DNA of 64,000 nt, from positions 113,443,694-113,507,693 of the forward strand of contig OU015491.1 in the NCBI GenBank assembly GCA_907164885.2, in the 5' to 3' direction. Position numbers and translations under genes: made by a program. Position 1 is the stretch's first letter, and every line of letters begins with the position of its first letter. This DNA comes from Dolomedes plantarius (lineage: Eukaryota > Arthropoda > Arachnida > Araneae > Dolomedidae). Shown in pieces: positions 38,149-51,406 of the stretch. Below the pieces are notes generated by a model. The model was not told the DNA's origin and searched no databases. It saw nothing but the letters and a program-made list of their open reading frames with translations.

Positions 38149-40879
38149 TATATCTATATTTATTTATTATAAAACATTCCCATTAGTTCAAAGTTCCCCT
38201 AATTTTTAATGATATACAACATAAACAGCAACAATTATACTGATATTTTCTGGGCAATTTATAGTTCTCTTTTTCAACAAACTGCATGATTTTAACAACA
38301 GAATATCATTGAATAAAACTCATTAAGGGAATCAGAAATACGAGTAATATATGAAATAACCAATGAAAAAAATTACCCAACATTTTAATATATTTCAAAT
38401 ACATGAGAATTATAATTGCCCTGTAAAACATTTAATCTTTTTATTCATGCAAATCAATCTAATATTCAATTAGATTTTTAAAATATTTTATTATCGTTCT
38501 ACAGCAATAACTTTCGATTAGATGTCCAATTCTGGTGGCACTCATAAGCTGATATTGTTCAGCAAATTTGTGAAAAAAAAAATCCTAAATGACGTTTGAG
38601 ATCAATAAAAACGTCTAAGAAACAATTTTCTCCCCGTACCTTAAGGGTAGATTTTACCAAAAAAAATTATAAAGGGCCAAAAAAAAAAATAGAAATAAAA
38701 AAAGGTAAACAATTGTGAATGAAACACCGCCGTTAACCGCTGAAAAAAAAAGGAAGTGGTAATTCCTGAGAGATCCCAAGAACTACAAGTTCCTCAGGTT
38801 AGAGTCGTTACTTATTTAATTTTTCTGTTTTTTAATCTTTTATTTTTGTATTTTTACTTTATATATTTTTTTAAGCTTCAGAGCATTTTAAATAAAACAA
38901 ACATTAATGTGTTGGGACTTTTTTTGTGTCAATACAAAGATCAAATATTTTAGATAATAATCCTTTGTTAAACTTTCGGTATGTGTTATTAGTGTCTTTT
39001 TTTTAATTTATGAGTACTCCAAAAAAGAAAAATCAGAGAGTGGTTTTTTTTATTAACTTTAAACCCCAAATATTTTAAAAATATAATTCATAAACTGAAA
39101 TTCTTATCTAATTACACATTTTGAGCAGTACCATTTTATTCATTGATATTATTTCAATCTGCAAAAGCTTCTCAAAATACCTATCACTGGATAAATTTTT
39201 GTATTGTTTGAACGATTGTCAAATTTAAAACTATCCACGTGTCGTAACACATGTAAATTAAAAAAAAGTAAAAATTTTTTCTGATATTAAATAACTTCAG
39301 TGTCATACAGTTTTTTTTTAAATATCTAATATAAATATCTAATACAAAATTAAAAATAATTGTTATTTTAAAAATAAAGGAAAAGTGAAATGTCTGAAAC
39401 TGCACACTTAAATCGAAGTAAGTATTAGATTTGTCAAAATTTTCATCAGCTATTTCCAAAAATATGTAGGACATACTAAAATTGATCAACAAAAAATAAA
39501 GATTATACCTTTGAACGAAAGAAAATAAATGTTATAATCTTGTTTTAGTAGTAAAAAAGGGGACAAAGGATATATTATTAATTTTGGGCTCATTGATATC
39601 ATTGAATTCTAATTATCATTAATGAATTCTGGCATTAATTTCAAGATAATGGACACATTTCTTTTACAACAATTTTCTTTGAATTGTTTCGAGTAAGTAA
39701 GTATACAAACAAATGATAATTAAATCAAAACTGAGATACCCAGTAATGATATTCTCTGTCAGTTCACAAATGTGTTATATTAAAGCACAAGCAGGAACTA
39801 TTTTAACTTAATCAAATTAAATATTGTTCCATCGTTGGATCTGCCAGAGTGCAGAGTGTAATTCGTAAAAGCTCTGTGGTCTCCATATGCCGTAAGGTTC
39901 GCCATTAGAGGAAGAAGGCGCTTCTAAACCGTGCATAATTTTCCTGATTGCAATAAAAGAAGACCGGATGTGAAGTGAAAAGAAAGTTTTACATTGCTGT
40001 TCGCTGAGTTCGTTCGCTGGTTCGTTCGTTCCAACGTTTAGCAGTTCACGGCCGCTTCATGATGCGGAAGCTTTTAATTTTGTAGTATGTGTTCATTTTA
40101 GTTGTTATGATTAAACATTTGTTTAAGTTTTAATCTTGAATTGTTCTTTTAAAGTTTACTATTATCATTTTGAAAATTTGAACTAAGCTCTCCCACTGTG
40201 AACCTTGGCAAGGCATGAAGCATTGGCACACCACAAATATGTTAATTTATTTTCGTAAAAACTTCGAAATGGTAAAACAACTTTAGAATATTTTTTCATC
40301 TTATATTAAATAAACGATATATGAATCTTAAAAAACCTTCATAAATTTCCTATAATCAACTATTATTTTTCCCAATTTGCTGTTTTACTTTGTTTGTATA
40401 TTGTATATATCTGTATGTATCTATGTGTGCGTCACTCAGAAATTTCAGTTGCCAATTACAGATTTTAATACGTCTATCCTCATCACTAATATTAAATTAT
40501 CTAATTTCATTAACATATGTTCTCTGCGAAATGCACTGAAAGCACGATCCAAGGATTCCTCATTGTATTAGTTTCCCTTCATATTAATGTTTATAAAACA
40601 GAATTTGATACGGATAGACATTTAAAATGTTATTTGGAATAAAGACGAGTAGAACCAAGATGTTACTAGGAAACCTCTAAACGTTTTTTTTTTTTTGTTC
40701 AGATATGACCTACCACTACCACTAAATTTCGCATACCTCCTTCAAAGGGTTATCAAAATAATCGATACAACTCCTAAAAAGGGCGAGCCGTTGCATATAA
40801 TATGTGAAAGTTAGATTATCAGCTATCCCGCTGGAGTACGACAATCACCATAGAATTAGCTGTAGTAAAATCAATGCGT
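38149..40879. other. AT-rich DNA, no gene recognised
   Basis: Only short, AT-biased frames. The stretch 39830-40080 is somewhat GC-richer and contains GTTCGTTCG-type direct repeats near 40012-40030, of unknown meaning. Confidence 0.5.
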
Positions 40880-41945
40880 AAAATGTCAGATCTGGGGGGT
40901 CTTTCAGAAAGGTATGATAAATGGTTCGTGGTTTGCGATCGCTTCTGAAACTAAAGCGTCAGGAATTGTCAGTGTATCACGAAGCACGGGGTGAGATATT
41001 ATAACAAGGCATAGAAATCAACAAGTGTTGCCTCTAAATGCAAAAAGTGTGGACATCACTCGATATCAGGGAATGAAATGTAGTATTTGTTTAAGTACTG
41101 CTCGACAGAAATTTTAAAATTATCACACGAGAAATAGCAGAGGTTAATACGAGTCATAATGATCATGTTTCAATATCTGAATAAAACTAGTCTTTATGGT
41201 TGTAGTTTTATTCGGTTATTATGTTACAATTCAGTAGATACGCATCACTCCCCCCAATGGAAGAAAATATTCCACATATTGCCACGAACATATAAACTGG
41301 AGTTCATATTCACAACGTATCATGTAGTCATAAGAATCAAGCTTCACAATGTGTCCTAACACCAGTTGAGTGTATATTTGGCGAACACGCTCGAAATATA
41401 ACGTCCTGGCCACTTGGTGCCCACGGTCAAATATAGCGGGAGACTTCCGATACTGTGCCAGGTACTACCACTTTGCATTCTCTTGGACCTTTAGCTAATC
41501 TTCAGCGTCTTGTAAAATTGGAAACGTACAAGACTATTCTGGTAGATCACATGCATACCTGTCATGCATACGTTATTTCGTAGTTACTGTCCGTGTTTCC
41601 AAGATAATAACTCAACCGTACTTCACACGACATGTGTGCACAAGTGGCTTAAATAGCAAGGGGATGACGTAAAGCATCTCTCCAAATCACCTCAATTTAC
41701 CGTCATAGAATATTTGTATGGACATTTGGAGAGAAATCCTCAAACATACTTTACTGTCTAATCCCACCGGAAGAGATAGAACATATGTTTCAGGAACAAT
41801 GATACCAAATCCCAAATTATTATACAGCGAAATTGTATCACGCTATCTCACGAAGAAATCATGTCGTTTTTCAAGCCAAAGGTGGACCTTCAGTTTATTA
41901 ATAAAATGTCCAAGGCAAACGGTTAGTTTATCCACTATTTAGAAA
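40880..41945 (+). pseudogene. Old Tc1-family transposase relic
   Basis: Heavily decayed. Pieces in changing frames match the expected order of a Tc1 transposase: VYIWRTR near 41370, LVPTVKYSG near 41415, HTTCVHKWLK near 41620-41650 after a damaged second-Asp motif (VFQDNNS), GDDVKHLSKSPQFTVIEYLY near 41660-41715 (SPDLNxIEHLW equivalent, Glu retained), HLERN, and near 41885 an AKGGPSVY-like terminus. Multiple stops and frameshifts; terminal repeats not located. Confidence 0.6.
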
Positions 41946-42364
41946 ACCACGATATATAAATTTAAACACTTTCCCCTTGAAGTTAATGTGATGTACATGA
42001 AAGAAAAATCTTCCGTTTCATACGATTTTCAATTATGGAACCAGTTTCGAATGGTGCACTGAACATTGGCGAAGAAATTCTCATGTGTATCCGAATGTGT
42101 ATACAGACATGTGGCGAAAAACATGTGGCTATTATTTGTAGGGTCAGCAGATTTAGGGGCTCGCGATGTTAACCCCCTCCCTAATTCGGGCATATACACG
42201 TGTAGAAATGCAAAGGAATGCGATTTAAAGGCATGGTTCTAATGGGAAGCTCTATGGCTAATGGTTTTAAAGAGATAAATTAATATTGCTGGGGATTAGA
42301 TTTACTAAAGGGAATTTAAATGATAAAATGGAGGGCATGATATTTAAGATATTATTTACTTACT
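41946..42364. other. No gene recognised
   Basis: Nothing beyond short frames. Confidence 0.4.
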
Positions 42365-42490
<126 letters not shown>

Positions 42491-43379
42491 TATGAGTGTG
42501 TCTACGTGTGTGTATGCATTCGTGAATCAGCCTTAATTGGTTCAAGCCTGAAAAGTTTTTCAATCACGTTTTTCTATTAAATTTTTTTTAAATATCTAAT
42601 TTTTTCCTAATTTTTTCGTTATTTCTTTTCTATGTGCATAAAATGAATAGATAGAAAAGGGTGAGATTAACCATCGGAGGCTGGCCCGTCGCAGCCTTCT
42701 TAAGAAATATGCATACAAGCATCTAATCTTAATAACACTGAAAATTTGAAAAAAAACATATATACGTGAGAGTTTTATGCAACGAGCACCAAGTTAAACT
42801 GTGTTTATGACTATTTAACGTATTTTCGTTTCATTAGGCTCTCGAGAAGAAATATATGACGGAGACCGCCCCCAAAACATACCACCCAACGGACATATTC
42901 TATCCAAGCCTCACATATTAGCTACTTTTGCTATAACTGCTCTGGAAGGTTCAATTTTTTAAAAAAAGATTGAATTTTTTGCCAAATTGTAGTGTAAATG
43001 TACGCATTCACTAGTATACATTAAAGTTAAAAAAAATAAAATATGAGACATAAAAGCTTTTTGTTGTAAAATGAATCCCCATCACCACAAAATAAAAAAG
43101 AAATTCAATCTAATAAACTGACATTCTATTTTTTTTAATACATGCCGACATTAATGGTTTTCTCATATTCTACTGTACAACTTCCATCTACTTCATAAAA
43201 CTCCAGAACAAAATCAAATTCCTTAAGATAAAAGCTGATTCTTTATTGCATCATGCATCTCGCAGAAAAGGGAGAAAAACACCAAAAGGGCTACGCCAAA
43301 AAAACAACTAAAAAAAAACTATTATCCGAGAAACTTAAATCGCGAATTCCACTTCTCACAATGTGTGTACTCGACATTT
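42491..43379. other. AT-rich DNA, nothing recognised
   Basis: No coding or RNA signal seen. Confidence 0.45.
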
Positions 43380-44050
43380 AAGCATTTACCCAAATCTGGC
43401 AACACTCCAAGTGACTCCGAAACCGACCAATAAATAGCCAGCGCCGGATCCTGCTGCCTGCATCGCCACGCAACCTGACGGCCGCAGAATTTCTAATTAA
43501 AATGGTGGAAGTTTTCGGGGGCGCTATTGGATGACCTTACAGCAGACTTGGATAATGCCTGGGGCTTATAAGTAATTACTGTCTACCTGTACCAGCTTTT
43601 AATGAAAGTTAGTTATGCAAATGCCCTAGCTGAATTAATTTGCGATAAGAAAGCCTGGAATTTCTTTCAATTTTGCTTAAGCGCCCAAACCTCCAGCAAA
43701 TTTTTGCACCGCGCAAAATTGCTAATGAGTTTTCCCCGGAAACAAATGCTAGGGGTCTCCCCCCCTTCCAGTTTCGCGTTTTTCTCTTTTCGAAAGGGAC
43801 CCGAAAGATTTCCGGGATTGCAATCGTATTGTGACATGAAAGCTTTCTGGACGCAATTAATGTGCGTTTAGAGGATTCTTGCATCGGCATACTTTCCTTA
43901 ATATGTTTGAATAGGGTCTCACCTGAGAACAGGGGAATCTGTTCTAATAATTCGAATCATCCGCGCATAAATGCCTCTCCGGAGGGAAGTATGCGAGATG
44001 TGAAATGAAGAACGCTATCACTGAGCGCATGCAAACATATTGGGCTTGGA
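43380..44050. promoter_or_regulatory. Candidate cis-regulatory block
   Basis: This segment has higher G+C and complexity than its surroundings and is dense in transcription-factor-like motifs: TAATTAA (43494), the octamer ATGCAAAT (43615-43622), AATTAATTTG (about 43632), CTAATGAG (about 43721) and CAATTAATG (about 43854). Frames of 89 and 93 codons overlap on opposite strands without a known domain. A conserved non-coding enhancer near a developmental gene is one explanation; an unrecognised repeat is another. Motif matches of this size also occur by chance in AT-rich DNA. Confidence 0.3.
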
Positions 44051-44465
44051 CGAAGATAAACTATACGTCGCGCATCACATTTAATGACTGAGGCACATAG
44101 AAGATTCCTTTTGTATACAAGAGATGAAAGGGCGAATGAGTTAACATTTAGGTATAAATTTTAACTTTCATAGTTTTAAATTACATTAACTATATTTTTC
44201 CTTCTCGGCTGTATCTCTTTTTGATATACATTGATATAGATTTATAAATTTTAATACAGTTTTACCTCAATGATTCAACCACATTTGTATGAGTAGAATC
44301 GAACCCCCCCCCCTCTAAGTTCGTAGAGTTTAGTATAAAAATATAAAAAACTGATACCAATGTGAATTTTCATTATTCATCCCCTTTAGAAACGGAACCA
44401 TCTATACATTGTAAAAATTTAATGATTTTTTGAGGATATTACGAAAGTGAAAATGTAACTATATA
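44051..44465. other. AT-rich DNA, nothing recognised
   Basis: Includes a C run near 44304-44313. No gene or repeat identified. Confidence 0.4.
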
Positions 44466-44665
44466 AATGTATATTTATCCATGTAAGTCTAGGGCCTTGG
44501 CATTCGGTTCATATCCTGTAGGTTCAAGTCCCATTGTTAGCATGGATGTTTTAAGCCGTTCCGAATCAGCTTTAAACAGTAGGTCCTGGTCTAATTAGCC
44601 CTTGTGTAGCAAAATGTTGACCGTAGAGCTCCAAACCAAACCAAACCATGCATGTATGTGTGTAA
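44466..44665 (+). repeat. Possible tRNA-derived SINE
   Basis: GGGCCTTGGCATTCGGTTCA followed by a B-box-like GGTTCAAGTCCC (about 44520) and, at the 3' end, a (CCAAA)n simple tail (about 44633-44648) look like a short SINE. A short piece (GCTTTAAACAGTAG) recurs at 59668 beside another GGGCCACTCGGTTGGC stretch, which could be a second decayed copy. Confidence 0.4.
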
Positions 44666-45721
44666 ACTAAAAAGGCAATGTAATAAAAAAGTAAGAAAAA
44701 TGGTTTTAAAATACAAAACCGGGATACGCATAACAGGTAAAGTCGCTACCCAAAAGAACTGAACTCTGAAACAGGTAGATTTAAGGAACATTTTATAATT
44801 ACAGTGTATATCATTCGTTGAACCAACATTAAACTTCTCATTAAAAAAGTTTCTGATTACGTCATTGTTTGACAAGTATGCAAAAATTTAAAATAAAATG
44901 TGCGCATGCATATTATGAGCTTCAACAATACGTGTGAATACGTCTGGAACGTTAGGTTTGAATGCGGAATTTTAACATACGATTACGTTGAACCATAACG
45001 GTCCTCCGAAAAGCAAAATTTCAGACGCTAAAACCGTCCGTCTGTACCTTGCGAGTTATAATTTTGGCAGTGAGCCAAACCCAGTCTCTATCGCTTAAAC
45101 AGGCAAGAAACAGTTAAACAAAAAAGTACCAAAATACGTCAAAATTTTGACATACATATATGTATATATATACATTTGTACATATATATAGATACATATA
45201 TGCATAACACATACATACATATAAACATGTACAAAAGAGGCAAGCAACGATAACTAATCCTACGTTAATAACCCTCGGTAGTTTCGTTAGAAAAGACTGA
45301 CTGATTTTTTTTTTTTGATAATAATTGCTCCATTAAACCGAAATATCGGGTAAATTCTATTTATGCCACTGGAATAACAAAATAAATAAATAAATGACTT
45401 ATACTCAATATTTACTATAACGTTAAATTAACCCGCATCCTATGTTCATCTAGAACTTCTTATAACGTTCTTCCCTAATTACGATCATGACAGTTTTATT
45501 TCAGCATGTGATAATCATAGTACAGTTTTTCTGAGCATTTAAAGCATTATATTTGTAAACAGGGAGACATTGCAACTCATTTTGTACGACATAAAGGAAA
45601 TATCCTTTCCCAAATGTCTTTAAGGTCGTGCATATTTATTTATTTTTAGTGGTGGCACCGGGGGTTCATAAATGTTACGGGTCATAAGCCAAAAGAATAG
45701 GTAATGCAGAAGAATCAAATC
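44666..45721. other. No gene recognised
   Basis: Short frames only; scattered TA/CATA runs near 45150-45230. Confidence 0.4.
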
Positions 45722-45860
45722 AAGAATAATCTATGACGGTACAAGGTATACAAAACAATTAAATAAACACAGCGTAAAGGATTTCCCTGTCTCGTAGAGA
45801 AGTGGTTTTTAAAAATTGCCCTATAAAGACACTAGTTTCTAAATATACACACATATGTGC

Positions 45861-45933
<73 letters not shown>

Positions 45934-46092
45934 ATAGATTAGAATAATCTATTAAGGTAGAATGCATACAAAATATGTAAACAAACATACCTTAAAGGAT
46001 TTCCCTGTATCGTAAAGAAGTGTTCTTTAAAAATTGACCTAGAAAGTCACTAGTTTCTAAATATACACACATACATATGTGTGCATATAGAA

Positions 46093-46127
<35 letters not shown>

Positions 46128-46195
46128 AAGATATATATATATATATATGTATGTATATATATGTATATATATTGTATATACATATATATACATAG
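45722..46195. repeat. 218 bp direct duplication with TA tracts
   Basis: Two direct copies (about 45722-45939 and 45940-46195) share AGAATAATCTAT, TAAAGGATTTCCCTGT.TCGTA and CACTAGTTTCTAAATATACA. The CTTTAAGG-to-TAAAGG landmarks are 218 bp apart. Each copy ends in its own TA microsatellite (45861-45921 and 46096-46195). Confidence 0.8.
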
Positions 46196-47589
46196 ATCTC
46201 ATCAATATAATTGAAATATATGCTTCAATCAAATTGATAAAGACTTTTCAGCGATATTTCACATAAAGAGAAAAAATGAAGAGAAAATAGTTTAAGTTAT
46301 CAATGAGAGAACTGAAACTTTCATTTCACCTTGAGACTGAACAGAAATAACGCAGACTATAAGTTAAGAAATTTTCTTCTATGAATAGAGCTAATTTCCT
46401 TGAGCAAGGAAGATAAGAAGCACATTTCTTGCATTTAAATGGAACCAATTTCAGTTCTTTGGAAAGTTTTCCCAAATAGCTACCATGAAAAAATAATAGT
46501 TGGAAAGATCTATCACTAAGATTCTAAAGATAATTTTACTTTATATTTCAACATACGTCAACTCTACAGCCATTTCTAGAAGAAGAAAAAAGAATATTTA
46601 CCATAAATAGAAGTGATTTATTACGTACGTATTTAGAATGACAAGCACTAATTATATGCCTTTAAAATATAGTGCGGTAAAATTATTTGGTCATGAATTG
46701 ATACAAATGCAGGTAATTGAGGATTAAATATTGTTCAGTGAGCGATTCCTTGTAATATGTATTCATCGAGTATGTCTGATAGTTAAGGTATTTGCAGAAA
46801 AGAGATACATGTATTCAAAACATTCCAGTAATCTAATATTCCTTCCATGGAGATAGTTACAAAGAAGGTTCTCTTTCAACGCAAGACAGCTCAGTCATTA
46901 TTAAGGGAGCATAATCTTAGATAAACTCTAACATTCGTTGAGTAAATGTAACGTGGAATTAATGAATAAAGCTGTTACTTCTTAAATTTAAATAGTATGC
47001 ATTTATTTTGTAACTACGCTTCACGCACATTCATTAAGATACAAAATTTCAAGTTAACAGCTTGGTTTTCTTTCTTTAATTCGTATAACATTTGCAATGC
47101 AACCACATCCATGCCTTTGACAGCTCTCACGTTTTCAACTTCCAATTTTATTGTAATGAAGATTTTGTCTTTTTTTTTAATCTAAGATAATCTCCAAGGT
47201 GTTTTGTTTTCGCAAAGCATAAGTAACCATTATTTAGATCAGTGAGGTTTATTAATTTATGTAGCATAACACAGTTCTTCTATTGAACCCATCCATGATG
47301 ACAAAAAAAACCCAGAAAATAGCCCTAGGTCACAAACTTTGAGTATAAATATACTATTGTTTACTTTACACCTGATACCAGTCAATGCTTGAGCTGGTGA
47401 AATTTAAAAGAGATGCTTATCCATATTCATGTTACTTGTACTATCTTTAAGGTATAATGCATTAATATATTTTACTTCGTCTTCCGTATTTCGTCAAAAG
47501 TCCAATCTACTATGCAAATAAACATGATATTTATATTGCATTACACATTCATATACATACGTACCTATAAATCCAGAAACACATAAATA

Positions 47590-47597
<8 letters not shown>
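46196..47597. other. AT-rich DNA, no gene recognised
   Basis: Nothing beyond short frames. Confidence 0.45.

Positions 47598-47655
<58 letters not shown>
47598..47655. repeat. (TA)n(GT)n(GA)n microsatellite
   Basis: Three dinucleotide repeats in succession. Confidence 0.93.
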
Positions 47656-48896
47656 ATGTGTTAAACTCTAATAAAGCAGATATTTGACTAAAAGAGCAAA
47701 CTTTTTAATGATTTAGTCAAGATTCCATAAGTATTCTCTGTTACAATACTTTTTAGATAAATATTAAATTTATTTTTACCTTTTATATTCAAACTGATAT
47801 TTGCTTAATTTTTAATCCAGTTTTCATCAGTTTTCAAAAAATAAATAATTCATAAATGCAAACTCTATATCTTGTGAAAAATAATTATTCAGGTACAAAG
47901 AACCGCAGCATGTTTATTCTAATATTACAAAGAATGAAAATATGCATAACACACATCATTTTCTTCTTCTCCGTGGCTCAAACGTGACTAAGAGGTTAAG
48001 TTGCGCTGTAACGAGGATAAGTCGCACGAGGATTCGGATTTCATATTATCAAAACTCATATTCCTGACGAGAGAGCGTTATACAGAGTTTTCGGTCCTAT
48101 TCCGGATTTTCCCATGTCCAAGGCAGATCGCATTGCCTTTGACAGCTCTCTAAAAGCGAACCAATCTTGTTAGCCGGAGTCGCTCTAGGGTTCTTTATTC
48201 AAGAGAAGGCAAATATTATTTCTGATTCCGTGTATTACTGTTTTCCGAAGAGCCTTATGTTTGATGCCAATTTAAGTTTGGAAATATTTTATTCACAATA
48301 CCGAAACCTCACGTTTCCAGATATATACTGCGATGTCTCAGCTATAATATATATTTCTAAACAATTCTGAGAGTAATTCTGTGATAGTGTTGTCATGTTG
48401 CATATATGGGTGTTAGTAATAAGTTCATTTTCTTAAATTTTAAAGATTAAAAGAAATTCAAAAAGGGATTTGGAAAAGAAAAACAGAATGTAGACTTAAA
48501 ACAATCAAATAAGTTCTCAATCTTAGTCCAAATGGGAATAAGTTACAGCGAGATGATATAATATATTGTATAAATAAAAAAGTAGTCGAACAGTAGACTT
48601 TACTACAGTCACAAGAATACAGTAATACCTTGACCTAGTCAAACTTGGAGTTACGAGGTTGTTTTTTTTATTTTACCCTTTTTCCCTAGGGTCCTGGGGT
48701 TGCCCAAATTGGTCGGCAGATCGGTACTGTCCATCCGGCGCCCAGATCTATAAGAAACAACACCAGACAGGGGAAATCAACTCTCGGCTGAGTTTACAGG
48801 AATTGCTGAGCAGCAAAGGTCTTCAGTTTGACAGTGGTTTGTACACGAAAGTGGGGGTGGCTGCAATCTCTAATGCATTACCCTTTTTCCCCTTTT
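47656..48896. other. No gene recognised
   Basis: A 79-codon frame at 48659-48898 has no recognisable domain. Part of this stretch may be degraded Tigger sequence preceding the fragment below. Confidence 0.4.
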
Positions 48897-49229
48897 AAAT
48901 CTTGGAATGAAATTTCCCCAAAAACTTTAAATGATCTCTGGAAGAAACTTTGTCCAATATTTTTTTTAAAAAACGAGATGGAAACAACACCTTAAACTGA
49001 TCATGTTGCTCATATGATAGAAAGAGTTGTCGATCTTGCCAGGCAATTATATGTGGAAGTCGATGGAGATGATGTCAACGAGCTGTTGGATTCTCATCTT
49101 GAGAAGCTGACAGTCGATGGTCTCATAGAGATGCACGACCAAAGCATCACTGAAGAATCCGACACGTCAGACCCAATTACACAAGAAAACCTAATGTCAG
49201 TTATAAACAAAACAGAATGTCTCAGTTGA
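48897..49229 (+). pseudogene. Tigger/pogo transposase C-terminal fragment
   Basis: In one frame the DNA reads KSWNEISPKTLNDLWKKLCP, a damaged stretch with a TAA, then HVAHMIERVVDLARQLYVEV, DGDDVNELLDSHLEKLT and EEL-like VDGLIEMHDQS, to a TGA at 49227. This is the region after the DDE_1 catalytic domain in Tigger/jerky-type transposases (usual pattern: W..I...T....WKKL...., then IV.LA..L.LEVD..DV.EL...H..ELT..EL). Catalytic residues lie upstream and are not preserved. It may or may not derive from the family that mobilised the pogo-like MITE at 7717. Confidence 0.75.
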
Positions 49230-49421
49230 GAATGGTTGCAGATTTTAGAGAATATAAACTCTAGTAAAGATCGCTTGATCACGAAAGAGCAGGGAATTTT
49301 AAAAAAAAATAGTCTGCTATGAAGAAATTTTTCGCGAACAATAAAGGCTTTAACACAGCAAACTACTTTATTAGATATTCTAAAACCATCAACATAATAT
49401 TTTTTAAATATCGTATAGATG

Positions 49422-49706
49422 AATCCCGGTGGCGTAGTGGTTAAAGACGTCAAGCTGGCACACCACAAGTCCACGGCTCGACCCTGGGACTGGGCAAGGT
49501 CGACTCCTGGCTTTCGTCCCTTGAGTGGGTTGATAAAATGAGGATCATGCATGTTGGGAACTAACTCTGGGGGTCCCGCGTCAGGTTGACCACCTGACCT
49601 GAGACATGTGCTGTATGGCACCCCAAGCCTACGATCAGGAAAGCGGAAATGGGTATCGATGGCCTTGGCCCACAACGGACTGTTGCGCCATGAGTTTAGT
49701 TTTTAG
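49422..49706 (+). mobile_element. tRNA-derived SINE, near full length
   Basis: The head GAATCCCGGTGGCGTAGTGG has a pol III A box (GGCGTAGTGG), with a B-box-like CGGCTCGACCC 40 bp on, followed by a body of about 220 bp (landmarks TGACCACCTGACCTGAGACA, GCCTTGGCCCACAACGGACT, TGCGCCATGAGTTTAG). It ends at a TA tract. A 193-codon minus-strand frame overlapping it is a by-product of the SINE sequence. Confidence 0.75.
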
Positions 49707-49713
49707 TTTTATA

Positions 49714-49793
<80 letters not shown>
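49707..49793. repeat. (TA)n microsatellite
   Basis: TA repeat with TGTA and CATA interruptions at the 3' end of the SINE. Confidence 0.95.
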
Positions 49794-49794
<1 letters not shown>

Positions 49795-50510
49795 TTAATG
49801 TGTGTTCGTGGGTGTATATATACGTATGTATAAGAACATATAATATATAATACCACAGTTCTTTGTATAGTAGATTTCCCTTTTCACGAATTTCGGAAGA
49901 CGAAGTAAAATATATTAATGCATTATACATTAAGACTGCTATTTACTAACCCCATTGGATTCGCTCACCTCAATGTTAAGTTATGGAGAAAATTTGTCCA
50001 CGGATTGCCGACTTGGATTCAAATATTTAAAAAAAAAATTGTACTCCGTCATAGAAAGAGAAATTTTACATTTGTGTACATTTTTCCTTTTTTTTTAAAA
50101 AAATGCAATTAATATTTTAAAATTTAAATTATTCGGGAAAAAATCTGGTATAATGTGCTTTAAACGCTCATTAATTCCTTCGGTAGACGAAATTTATAAA
50201 ATGAATCCTGTAACGCTTTGCAGAACAGTTCAGGCTATCTGACAATACCAATTTTATTTGATTATCAGCATTTATGTATCTGTAAATAGTTCACAAAAAT
50301 ATATTTTAAATAAAAAATTTGGGGGCAGCGCTTAACCCCCTCCATAGGGAGAGAACCATTAAAATCCCTCAAAATGTCAATCCTAAAGGGGGGGGGAATT
50401 ATCGATCTGTCAACTGGACTCCTTCCACCACAAGAGTCTGCAAGAAGATTAAAAGAGAAATACGATTTTTTCTTAGCACATAGCAGCCTTAAAGACAGTA
50501 GTACCACCTG
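49794..50510. other. No gene recognised
   Basis: Contains a G run near 50388-50397. No coding signal. Confidence 0.4.
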
Positions 50511-50632
50511 ACCGATACATATGCTGTATAGCACCCTAAGCCCACGGTCATGAAATCGGAGATGGGCACCGCAGGCCTTGGTCCATAGTGCTGAAAAGCA
50601 ATTCGAACTGTCGTGCCATGAGTCAGTTAATA
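50511..50632 (+). mobile_element. 5'-truncated copy of the same SINE
   Basis: Matches the 3' body of the SINE at 49422 in the same orientation (CCACCTGACC, TGCTGTAT.GCACCC.AAGCC, GCCATGAGT) but lacks the tRNA-like head and carries an extra insertion (about 50598-50612). Confidence 0.75.
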
Positions 50633-50899
50633 TCTGGTAGATACTCCTATACATAATATTAATATGTAATACAATATTTTAATTTTATTAGAATATATTT
50701 CGTTTAAGCTATTGTTTTTGTATGTATTTGGTCCCATTTAGATAACATTTGTAAGTATTGATATGCAAAGTTGCATCCCAACTTACGCGATCTTTCAACG
50801 GTCCCACCTATCGGTTAACATCGGGATGTTACTGTAATTGAATTTAAGCGTATCCGCCTCAATTAGTATACCCAAAAATACATATATAAGCAGAAAATT

Positions 50900-51340
50900 G
50901 CGTTTAGCAGTCATTTGTTGAAGCAATTAAAAAGCAAAAACAGTTGCATCAGCAGGAAAGGTTCATGTCCACTGTTTCTTGGGGCACCCATGATACAACC
51001 TTTATTGTTTACCTGGCAAAAGACAAACACTGGCGATTACTACACATCATTATTGGATTATTTATATAATAAAATTAAAGTAAAAAGACCACATTTAGTG
51101 AAAAAGAAAAGTTGTCTCGAGAACACTCTCAGGTTCATTCCTCTTCGATTGCGAATCAGTCCTACTTGCAGAATCGGCACCCTCAGACTACTACTTGTTC
51201 TCACACATGGAGAAAACAAAATCTTGCAGGGAAGATTTTTGCTTTGAATTCCGAAGTGATTAGTGGAAAAGAAACTTATTTTTGCGGAGATCGACAAATC
51301 TTGCTTCATAAAGAAAAAGAAACAGCAAAAATTCTTGAAA
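50900..51340 (+). pseudogene. mariner transposase catalytic-domain relic
   Basis: Pieces in shifting frames follow the order of a SETMAR-like mariner transposase: ASAGK then MSTVSWGTHDTTFIVYLAKD (usual ASAGKVMxxVFWDxxGxxxxDYL), IKVKRPHLVKKK (usual IxxKRPHLxKKK), an LF.HMENK-like block near 51205 and FALNSEVISGKETYF (usual FSSNEEVIAETEAYF). The HHDNAPAH block with the second Asp is not recognisable and stops are frequent. No terminal repeats located. Confidence 0.7.
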
Positions 51341-51374
51341 ATAGTTCAATACCTTTTTCCTATATAATAGGAAA

Positions 51375-51406
51375 GAAAAGTCTTGACTTAATAGTCAAGA
51401 CTTTTC
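51375..51406. repeat. Perfect 14 bp stem palindrome
   Basis: GAAAAGTCTTGACT (51375-51388) and AGTCAAGACTTTTC (51393-51406) are exact inverted repeats with a 4-base TAAT loop, just after the mariner relic. Confidence 0.7.

Noticed and set aside
47110..48155. Repeated TGCCTTTGACAGCTCTC at 47113 and 48135 as part of a dispersed repeat
   Set aside because: Only 17 bases match and the flanks are unrelated, so it is probably chance.
49094..49675. 193-codon minus-strand frame
   Set aside because: It lies across a SINE and Tigger debris, contains no domain and is explained by those elements.
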